This document shows, piece after piece, positions 31,860 to 37,727 of a stretch of 37,727 nucleotides of DNA. The stretch is from Alloprevotella sp. Its GTDB lineage: Bacteria; Bacteroidota; Bacteroidia; Bacteroidales; Bacteroidaceae. Where the stretch lies: the NCBI GenBank assembly GCA_017477205.1, contig JAFUXE010000021.1, positions 1-37,727 of the forward strand, in the 5' to 3' direction. The notes below the pieces were generated by a model. It was not told the DNA's origin, ran no database searches, and worked only from the letters and a program-made list of their open reading frames with translations. Numbering within the stretch: position 1 is the first letter of the stretch; every line of letters begins with the position of its first letter. The position numbers and the translations under genes are program-made.

Positions 31860-32042
31860 TATGCGCATACCCCTTTCTGAGGTGTGCGCTTACCCCTTTC
31901 TGAGGTGTGCGCTTACCTCACCTTGAGGTGTGCGCTTACCTTGACTCAAGGTGTGCGCTTACCTTGAAGTGAGCTTTGCGCTTACCTCAACTCGAGGTGT
32001 GCGCACACCTCAGATAGAGGGGGCGCCTAACGTCGCTGGAGG
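31860..32042. repeat. 23-bp dyad array C
   Basis: Seven contiguous units start at 31860, 31883, 31906, 31929, 31952, 31975 and 31998, and an eighth is degenerate (32021). The first ten bases are nearly constant (TGTGCGCTTA). The remaining thirteen vary but tend to form a dyad: CCTCA/TGAGG in unit 3, CCTTG/CAAGG in unit 4, and CCTC/GAGG in units 6 and 7. There are no spacers, so it is not CRISPR. It fills most of the 337-base gap between the lplA promoter and the terminator of the DUF3078 gene. I see no inverted ends or coding frame in it. Confidence 0.92.
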
Positions 32043-32045
32043 TAT

Positions 32046-32069
32046 AAAAAAAGAGGGCATTACGCCCTC
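32046..32069 (-). terminator. Terminator of the DUF3078 gene
   Basis: On the minus strand GAGGGC (32069-32064) pairs with GCCCTC (32058-32053) around a 5-base loop and runs into seven T residues (32052-32046). It lies 31 bases beyond the stop at 32101. Confidence 0.88.
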
Positions 32070-32100
32070 AGAGTATTTCTTTTGTAAATCTGCGTATCTC

Positions 32101-33468
32101 TCAGAAAATCATCTTTATGCCAAGCGAAAGATACTCTTTGAATTGAAAGTATGACTGTCCCTCCCGGGCACGTTTCACGCTGTCGTCAAAGCGGGGATAG
32201 AGGAATACCGTCGTAGTGAGGTATTTGTTGATGGTGAGGTCGATGGTGTTCTCCCATTCAATCTGTGCCTTTTTGTAGTTGGTATAGTAGTAGAAACGCC
32301 CGGACCATTTGACGTTCTTCATGACGTCCCAGGTGTGCGTGGCGGTGATGTTTGAACCGTATTCCCACTTTGTGTGATGAGCTTCTGCAAGTCCGTTGTT
32401 CGTGGACAGCCCGAGCCTGTGGACGTACTTGAAGTCGCCTGCCAGCGGGGAGAGGTTCACGTCAACCTTGAATTTCTTGTTATTTGTCTGGAGCGTGTAC
32501 TTCATACCCAGCGTGAGCAGGGACTCAAGCGGGGAGAGGAAGTCGGAATAGACGCGTGCATCGTTCTTCTTGTATCCACGGCAGAACTGCGTCCACGTCT
32601 GCAGCATGACCGAATAGTACCAGTGCTTGGATGCTTTTATGCCCAGTTCGTTGGTGAAGCGCAGCAGGTCGGTGTTTGTCTTGTATTTGTGCTGTTCGTC
32701 GCTGTGGCTGCTTTGGAATCCGAGCTTCATCTCCAGTTTGTTGTTCCATGTGATTTTCTGCTTATTGTCATAGTTGGCTTGCAGCACGGCATTTGCCAGC
32801 ATGGAATTGTTGCTCTCGCCGCCTTTGTACCAGTTGTCCGAAACGTAGTTCTGGATGAGCTGGAAAGCTACGTCGGCCTTGAACGTCCAGAAATTCGGGC
32901 GCCTTACCTCAATGTCGGGAATCTCCGCCGTCACGGGCACTTTCGTCTCCGGCTTTTGCTCCACCTTCTCCGTCAGGTTGACGGGCGGGCGCACTTCCTG
33001 TGCCACGCCGCCGGTGGGGCTGTGCGGCGTCTCCGTGTCCATGTGCGCCACGAGCCACGGCCGCTGCGTATAGATATAGCTCAGCGCATCTTCCGTCATG
33101 TTCAGGCGCGGCTTCATGCCGAGGCTTCCGTCGTAGATACCTTTGCGCAGCGTGTTCCGTTCCGGGCTGGCAGGGGAATACGTCAGCTGTCCGATGCGTT
33201 TGTGCATGGGCATGCCGTAGAAGGTGGGGCTGGAAAAGACGTAGAAGTAGTAGGGATTGCTCAGCGTGTCAGCTTCGGCGTAGTGCCACTGGCTATAGCG
33301 CGTGCCCAGAGCGCTCAGGGAGTCGCTGAGGACATGCAGCCTTTCGGCGATGACTTCCGCAACGCCGGGGGACACATCCTCCGTGCTGTCAGCCGGCGTG
33401 ACAGGCACTTGTGCGGCCGTTCCCAGCGTCACGCAGAGCATGCATATAATGGTAAAATGACGTTTCAT
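32101..33468 (-). CDS. DUF3078 outer-membrane protein
   Basis: A 455-residue Bacteroidetes envelope protein. The start at 33468 gives MKRHFTIICMLCVTLGTAAQ, a signal peptide. The N-terminal third (about 20-185) is a linker region with repeated VTAEIP/PVNL-type sequence. The C-terminal 270 residues are rich in alternating aromatic beta strands and include the DNWYKGGESN motif and a final aromatic residue (KMIF), typical of an outer-membrane barrel. DUF3078 function is unknown. The longer frame to 33498 covers the -7 element at 33496-33503 and is rejected. Confidence 0.85.
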   Translation of the reverse strand: MKRHFTIICMLCVTLGTAAQVPVTPADSTEDVSPGVAEVIAERLHVLSDSLSALGTRYSQWHYAEADTLSNPYYFYVFSSPTFYGMPMHKRIGQLTYSPASPERNTLRKGIYDGSLGMKPRLNMTEDALSYIYTQRPWLVAHMDTETPHSPTGGVAQEVRPPVNLTEKVEQKPETKVPVTAEIPDIEVRRPNFWTFKADVAFQLIQNYVSDNWYKGGESNNSMLANAVLQANYDNKQKITWNNKLEMKLGFQSSHSDEQHKYKTNTDLLRFTNELGIKASKHWYYSVMLQTWTQFCRGYKKNDARVYSDFLSPLESLLTLGMKYTLQTNNKKFKVDVNLSPLAGDFKYVHRLGLSTNNGLAEAHHTKWEYGSNITATHTWDVMKNVKWSGRFYYYTNYKKAQIEWENTIDLTINKYLTTTVFLYPRFDDSVKRAREGQSYFQFKEYLSLGIKMIF

Positions 33469-33495
33469 TGTGGTCTGTAGATAAGTTTTTGCCTG

Positions 33496-33503
33496 CAAAT
33501 GTA
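33496..33503 (-). promoter_or_regulatory. -7 element for the DUF3078 gene
   Basis: On the minus strand TACATTTG matches the consensus exactly, 27 bases before the start at 33468. No TTG is found at the right distance upstream. Confidence 0.55.
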
Positions 33504-33525
33504 GCCTTTTCTAATAATAAATATG

Positions 33526-33533
33526 TATCTTCG
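33526..33533 (+). promoter_or_regulatory. -7 element for pheT
   Basis: TATCTTCG matches TAnnTTTG with one change, 26 bases before the pheT start. It diverges from the DUF3078 element at 33496-33503. No -33 element is clear. Confidence 0.5.
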
Positions 33534-33559
33534 CGGCCGCAAAATTATAAATATCTTCT

Positions 33560-36031
33560 ATGAACATCAGTTATAAGTGGCTGAAGGATTACGTTGACTT
33601 CAGCCTTTCTCCCGAAGAACTTGCAGCGGCTCTTACCAGCGTTGGCCTTGAAGTGGGCGGCGTGGAGGAAGTGGAGAGCATCCGCGGAGGACTGAAAGGC
33701 ATCGTCGTGGGCGAAGTGCTTACCTGCGAGCCCCATCCCGACAGCGACCACATGCACGTGTGCACGGTTTGTTGCGACCCAGACGCAACAGACGGGACGG
33801 AAGCAATGCCGCTGCAGATTGTCTGCGGCGCGCCGAACGTGGCGGCAGGCCAGAAGGTGATGGTAGCCACCATCGGTACGGTTCTCTACGACGGTGACAA
33901 GGAATTCCAGATTAAGAAGTCCAAGTTGCGCGGCGTGGAAAGCTACGGCATGATTTGCGCGGAAGATGAAATCGGCGTGGGCACAAGCCACGACGGCATC
34001 ATCGTCCTGCCTGCCGACACAAAGGTCGGAACGCCCGCAGCGGAATACTATAAGCTCGAAAGCGACTACCTCGTTGAGGTAGATATCACGCCGAACCACA
34101 GCGACGCCTGCTCCCATTGGGGCGTGGCGCGCGACCTCTACGCCTGGCTCCGCCGCAACGGGTACGAGACCAGCCTGCACCGCCTCAGCGTTGAGGGCTT
34201 CAAGGTTGATAGCCATGCGCTGGAAATCGGTGTGCGCGTGGAGAACGCCGAGGCCTGTCCGCACTACTGCGCCGTTACCGTGAAGGGCTGTGAGGTGAAG
34301 GAAAGCCCCGAGTGGCTGCGCCGCCGCCTTGAGACCATCGGCCTGCGCCCCATCAACAACATTGTGGACATCACGAACTATGTCATGATGGCTTTCGGCC
34401 AGCCCCTCCATTGCTTCGATGCCGACATGATAGAGGGAAAAACGATTGTCGTAAAGACGCTGCCCGAGGGTACGCCCTTCGTGACGTTGGACGGCGTGGA
34501 GCACAAGCTCTCCGACCGCGACCTGGCCATCTGCAATGAGCAGGAGCCCATGTGTATTGCCGGCGTGTTTGGTGGAAAGGGTAGTGGTACCTACGAGACG
34601 ACGAAGGACGTCTGCTTCGAAAGCGCCTATTTCCATCCCACGTGGATTCGCAAGTCCTCGCGCCGCCACCAGCTGCAGACCGATGCCTCCTTCCGCTTTG
34701 AGCGCGGCATTGACCCCGCTGGGCAGGTGTATGCCTTGAAGGTGGCCGCCATGATGACGAAGGAACTTGCCGGCGGCGAGATTGCGATGGACATCAAGGA
34801 CGTCTGGGCGCGCGAACTGCCGCAGACCTTTGCCGTTGACCTGAGCTATCAGTATTGTGACGACCTCATCGGAAAGGTACTGCCGCGCGAGGTTATCCAG
34901 AGCATCTGCGAGGACCTCGGCATGAAAGCCACACCGACGGCCGACGGCCTGCACCTTGACGTTCCCGCTTACCGCGTGGACGTGCAGCGTCCCTGCGACG
35001 TCGTGGAGGAAATACTCCGCATCTATGGATATAACAATATCGAAATACCGGCACGCCTGAACGCCTGCCTCACCGTGCAGGGCGAGGACGACCGCTCCTG
35101 GAAGTTGCAGTCCCTCGTCGGCGAGCAGCTTGTGGGCCAGGGTTTCCACGAGATTCTGAACAATTCGCTCACGAAGGAAGCCTACTACGACGGCCTCGGA
35201 ACGTACAAGTCTGAACAGCTTGTGCGCCTCGTCAATCCCCTTTCTGCTGACCTCAACGTGCTGCGTCAGACGTTGCTCTTCGGCGGTCTGGAAAGCATTG
35301 CCCGCAACGTGAACCGCCGTGCCGGCAACCTGCGCTTCTTCGAGATGGGCAAGCACTACCGCTCCATCAGCGACGAGGCTGTTGCCACGCACTCCTCAGA
35401 GGAATACCACCTGGGGCTTTGGCTGACGGGAAACCGCGTGGAAGGTTCCTGGGCACATGCCGACGAAAAGTCCAGCGTGTACGAGCTGAAGGCATACGCC
35501 TACGGCGTGCTGCAGCGCATCGGGCTGCCGATGGGCGGACTGCTGACCGAGGACAGCACGAACGACATCTTCTCGCACGGCCTCGCTCTGAAGGATCGCA
35601 ACGGCAAGGTGCTCCTTGAGTTCGGCATTGTGGCCAAGAAGCTCTGCGCACTCTGCGGCGTGGAGCAGGAAGTCTTCTTCGCCGACCTGCATTGGGACGA
35701 ACTGATGAAGAAGACGCGCAAGCAGAAGGTTGAGTTCCAGGAACTCTCCAAGTTCCCCGCCGTCAGCCGCGACCTTGCCCTGCTCGTAGATGCCGATGTG
35801 CGCTTCGGGCAGATAGAGGAAATCTCCCTGCGTGCCGACCGCAAGCTCATCAAGGCTGTGCGCCTGTTCGACGTCTATGAAGGCAAGAACCTCCCCGCCG
35901 GCAAGAAGAGCTACGCCATCAACTTCACCTTGCAGGACGACACCCGCACGATGAACGACAAGCAAGTGGAAGCCGTGATGCAAAAAGTCATACAAAGTCT
36001 CACCAAGCAACTTGGTGCCGAACTGAGATAA
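33560..36031 (+). CDS. pheT: Phenylalanine--tRNA ligase beta subunit
   Basis: The beta subunit of the alpha2-beta2 phenylalanyl-tRNA synthetase, 823 residues. The start MNISYKWLKDYVDF is typical. An EMAP/tRNA-binding domain lies at about 40-155, the B3/B4 editing domain at roughly 215-400 (with RPINNIVDITNYVM), the B5 domain at about 405-475, a synthetase-like core with RRAGNLRFFEMGK, and a C-terminal anticodon-binding domain (FPAVSRDLALLVD ... FTLQDDTRTMNDKQV). The alpha-subunit gene pheS is not in this window, so the two are unlinked or at a distance. Confidence 0.96.
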   Translation: MNISYKWLKDYVDFSLSPEELAAALTSVGLEVGGVEEVESIRGGLKGIVVGEVLTCEPHPDSDHMHVCTVCCDPDATDGTEAMPLQIVCGAPNVAAGQKVMVATIGTVLYDGDKEFQIKKSKLRGVESYGMICAEDEIGVGTSHDGIIVLPADTKVGTPAAEYYKLESDYLVEVDITPNHSDACSHWGVARDLYAWLRRNGYETSLHRLSVEGFKVDSHALEIGVRVENAEACPHYCAVTVKGCEVKESPEWLRRRLETIGLRPINNIVDITNYVMMAFGQPLHCFDADMIEGKTIVVKTLPEGTPFVTLDGVEHKLSDRDLAICNEQEPMCIAGVFGGKGSGTYETTKDVCFESAYFHPTWIRKSSRRHQLQTDASFRFERGIDPAGQVYALKVAAMMTKELAGGEIAMDIKDVWARELPQTFAVDLSYQYCDDLIGKVLPREVIQSICEDLGMKATPTADGLHLDVPAYRVDVQRPCDVVEEILRIYGYNNIEIPARLNACLTVQGEDDRSWKLQSLVGEQLVGQGFHEILNNSLTKEAYYDGLGTYKSEQLVRLVNPLSADLNVLRQTLLFGGLESIARNVNRRAGNLRFFEMGKHYRSISDEAVATHSSEEYHLGLWLTGNRVEGSWAHADEKSSVYELKAYAYGVLQRIGLPMGGLLTEDSTNDIFSHGLALKDRNGKVLLEFGIVAKKLCALCGVEQEVFFADLHWDELMKKTRKQKVEFQELSKFPAVSRDLALLVDADVRFGQIEEISLRADRKLIKAVRLFDVYEGKNLPAGKKSYAINFTLQDDTRTMNDKQVEAVMQKVIQSLTKQLGAELR

Positions 36032-36089
36032 TCTGACAATTTGACGATTTACGATTTGACTATTAGCCAAACGGCCCCCAAATAGTAAA

Positions 36090-36118
36090 TTGTAGATAAT
36101 AGCAATATAGTATAATTG
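36090..36118 (+). promoter_or_regulatory. Possible promoter of the yebC operon
   Basis: TTG at 36090-36092 and TATAATTG at 36111-36118 are 18 bases apart in a very AT-rich spacer. The -7 element has one mismatch and the spacing is slightly short. The start at 36139 is about 15 bases from the predicted transcript start. A short ATTTGAC-type repeat (about 36038-36060) precedes it. Confidence 0.4.
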
Positions 36119-36138
36119 TAAAATAGTAAAATAAAATT

Positions 36139-36864
36139 ATGGGAAGAGCATTTGAATACCGCAAAGCAGCGAAACTGAAGCGCTGGGGCCACATGGCCAA
36201 AACATTTACCCGCATCGGCAAGCAGATTGCCATCGCCGTGAAGGCCGGTGGCCCGGAACCCGAAAACAACCCCACGCTCCGCGCCATCATCGCCACGGCG
36301 AAGCGCGAGAACATGCCGAAGGACAACATCGAGCGCGCCATCAAGAATGCACAGGGCAAAGACCAGAGCGATTACAAGACGATGACCTACGAAGGCTACG
36401 GCCCTCACGGCGTTGCCATCTTCGTGGACACGCTGACGGACAACCCCACGCGTACCGTGGGCGACGTGCGCAGCATCTTCAACAAGTTCAACGGCAACCT
36501 CGGTACGATGGGAAGCCTGGCGTTCCTCTTCGACCACAAGTGCGTGTTCACCTTCAAGAAGAAGGACGGCATCGACATGGAGGAACTCATCCTTGACCTC
36601 ATCGACTACGGCGTGGAGGATGAATACGACGAGGACGAGGAAGAAGGCACGCTCACCATCTACGGCGACCCCAAGAGCTACGGCGACATCCAGAAGCACT
36701 TGGAGGAAAGCGGCTTCGAGGAAGTCGGCGGTGAGTTTACCTACATCCCCAACGACCTGAAGGACGTGACGCCCGAACAGCGCGAGACCATTGACAAGAT
36801 GGTGGAGCGGCTTGAGGAGTTCGACGACGTGCAGACCGTCTATACGAACATGAAACCTGAATGA
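36139..36864 (+). CDS. YebC/PmpR family regulatory protein
   Basis: A 241-residue YebC-family protein. These proteins were annotated as transcription regulators, and some members act in translation of proline-rich stretches. The start MGRAFEYRKAAKLKRWGHMAKTF, the NPTLRAIIATAKRENMPKDNIERAI segment and TYEGYGPHGVAIFVD are diagnostic. Its TGA overlaps the ATG of the next gene (ATGA, 36861-36864), so the two are translationally coupled. I cannot tell the DNA-binding from the translation-acting subgroup by eye. Confidence 0.94.
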   Translation: MGRAFEYRKAAKLKRWGHMAKTFTRIGKQIAIAVKAGGPEPENNPTLRAIIATAKRENMPKDNIERAIKNAQGKDQSDYKTMTYEGYGPHGVAIFVDTLTDNPTRTVGDVRSIFNKFNGNLGTMGSLAFLFDHKCVFTFKKKDGIDMEELILDLIDYGVEDEYDEDEEEGTLTIYGDPKSYGDIQKHLEESGFEEVGGEFTYIPNDLKDVTPEQRETIDKMVERLEEFDDVQTVYTNMKPE

Positions 36865-37112
36865 CCTACGAATATGTACCCCACGGCGTCTGTTCGCGCC
36901 TCATCCGCGTGGAGATTGAGGAAGGAAAGCTGCGACAGGCAGGCTTCGTCGGCGGTTGCCACGGCAACTTGCAGGGCATCTGCTCGCTCGTAAAGGACAT
37001 GGATGTGGACGAAGTGCTCCGCCGCCTTGAGGGTATCAACTGCAAAGGCAAGGGCACGAGTTGCCCCGACCAACTCTGCAAAGCTCTACGCGAAGCAATG
37101 AAAGCCCAATGA
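36861..37112 (+). CDS. TSCPD-domain small protein (TIGR03905-like)
   Basis: An 83-residue protein of the TSCPD family. The signature GTSCPDQLCKAL lies near the C-terminus, and the N-terminal part has the conserved GVCSRLI and GGCHGNLQGI segments, giving four further-conserved cysteines overall. The domain also occurs at the end of some vitamin B12-dependent ribonucleotide reductases, but the role of the free-standing protein is unknown. It overlaps yebC upstream and the glycosyltransferase-like gene downstream by four bases each. Confidence 0.88.
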   Translation: MTYEYVPHGVCSRLIRVEIEEGKLRQAGFVGGCHGNLQGICSLVKDMDVDEVLRRLEGINCKGKGTSCPDQLCKALREAMKAQ

Positions 37113-37727
37113 AGATATTGCTTCTCGGCGAATACAGCAACGTGCACGCAACACTGGCTGAGGGTCTCCGCACCCTCGGCCATTCTGTTACTGTGGCCAG
37201 CGACGGCGACGGCTGGAAGGACTATCCCCGCGACGTGGACTTACGGCGCACTTCGCAGAGTCCCCTTTATACATTGTTATATATAATGCGCCTCTGGCGG
37301 AGGTTCCGCCGTTTCCGGGACTACGACGTCGTGCAGCTCATCAACCCCGTGTTCCTCCCGCTCAAGGCCGAGCGCATCTGGCCGTTCTACGAGTATCTGC
37401 GGAAACACAACCGGAATGTCGTCCTTGGGGCGTTCGGGATGGACTACTACTACGTGAAGGCCTGCCTTGACTGCCGCACGTTCCGCTACAGCGACTTCAA
37501 CTTCGGCACTACGGTGCGCCGCTATCCCACGGCGGACGCCTTCCGCCGCGACTGGTACGAGGGGCCGAAGGGACAGCTCTGCCAGCGCATCGCCGCCGAC
37601 TGCGACGGCATCGTGGCCGGTCTCTACGAGTATTGGGCAAGCTATAGGAAAGAGGAGAGACTAAGCCGTAAACTTACGTTCATTCCGTTTCCGGCCTCAC
37701 CCCCAGCCTCACCCCCACCCCCTCACC
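37109..37727 (+). CDS. Glycosyltransferase-like protein, cut by window end
   Basis: A frame opening at 37109 and still open at the window edge, 206 codons visible. It starts MKILLLGEYSNVHATLAEGL, with TLGHSVTVASDGDGW following, the first Rossmann strand and loop of GT-B glycosyltransferases. A segment DYDVVQLINPVF then fits the next strand, and FGMDYYYVKACL follows. Its ATG overlaps the TSCPD stop by four bases, so it belongs to the yebC operon. The last visible residues (ASPPASPPPPH) come from a C-rich direct repeat and look out of place, so the gene may be interrupted there. Confidence 0.7.
   Translation, partial: MKILLLGEYSNVHATLAEGLRTLGHSVTVASDGDGWKDYPRDVDLRRTSQSPLYTLLYIMRLWRRFRRFRDYDVVQLINPVFLPLKAERIWPFYEYLRKHNRNVVLGAFGMDYYYVKACLDCRTFRYSDFNFGTTVRRYPTADAFRRDWYEGPKGQLCQRIAADCDGIVAGLYEYWASYRKEERLSRKLTFIPFPASPPASPPPPH
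37694..37717. repeat. 12-bp C-rich direct repeat at the window end
   Basis: GCCTCACCCCCA occurs twice in tandem (37694-37705 and 37706-37717), followed by CCCCCTCACC up to the edge. In composition it resembles the inverted-repeat arms at 16742 and 16883. It lies within the open frame of the glycosyltransferase-like gene. Confidence 0.75.

Noticed and set aside
31860..32042. Possible CRISPR array
   Set aside because: The 23-bp units are contiguous with no unique spacers, and no cas genes are in the window.
33545..35392. Long minus-strand open frame (615 codons) opposite pheT
   Set aside because: It is antisense to a clearly conserved gene. High GC suppresses stops in this frame and the translation has no domain features.

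Overview
The window looks like chromosomal core DNA of a GC-rich member of the Bacteroidales, Prevotellaceae-like, though the genus cannot be fixed from sequence alone. The evidence is the protein families present (DUF3078 barrel, type B L31, split glycine dehydrogenase, acidic-tailed L9, SUMF1-like and Big_2 lipoproteins) and repeated promoter elements of the Bacteroidetes type: TAnnTTTG at -7, often with a TTG 19-20 bases upstream. The genetic code is standard. No rRNA, tRNA, CRISPR array, transposase or prophage was recognised.

Layout. 1-1410: rpsF-rpsR-rplI ribosomal operon with promoter and terminator. 1536-4594: truA, a GH109/Gfo-Idh-MocA-type protein, type B L31 and a small secreted protein. 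4687-7178: class II aldolase, a HAD phosphatase and a low-molecular-weight protein tyrosine phosphatase. 7271-9017: a SPOR lipoprotein, then a YtxH / holin-X-like / small-protein membrane operon. 9050-11426: a broken Big_2-type lipoprotein gene and an unrecognised secreted protein. 11472-16575: an RluA-family pseudouridine synthase, an N-acetylneuraminate lyase, a SUMF1-domain lipoprotein gene broken by a nonsense codon, a coupled comF-queH pair and a beta-phosphoglucomutase-like HAD protein. 16858-22528: clpC-uvrB on the minus strand, divergent from a SpoU methyltransferase whose message may be leaderless. 22634-31763: an almost complete glycine cleavage locus, with gcvPA-gcvPB plus two lipoprotein genes and lpdA on the plus strand facing lplA-gcvT-gcvH on the minus strand. 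32101-37727: DUF3078 protein, pheT, and a yebC / TSCPD / glycosyltransferase-like operon with 4-base start-stop overlaps that runs off the end.

How genes work together. The clearest functional unit is glycine cleavage: GcvPA/GcvPB decarboxylate glycine, GcvH carries the aminomethyl group on lipoate, GcvT passes the one-carbon unit to folate, Lpd reoxidises the lipoate, and the LplA-like ligase probably installs lipoate on GcvH.

The most unusual signal is non-coding. Three separate intergenic arrays (6502-6585, 16641-16730, 31860-32042) have contiguous units at a fixed 22, 22 and 23 bp period. Each unit is built on a dyad of the form ACC...GGT, and several variant units change both arms so that the dyad survives. 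Their primary sequences otherwise differ. A separate 31-bp perfect inverted repeat (16742-16772 / 16883-16913) encloses the uvrB terminator, and its right arm is translated as an abnormal UvrB C-terminus. A similar C-rich repeat enters the last gene of the window.
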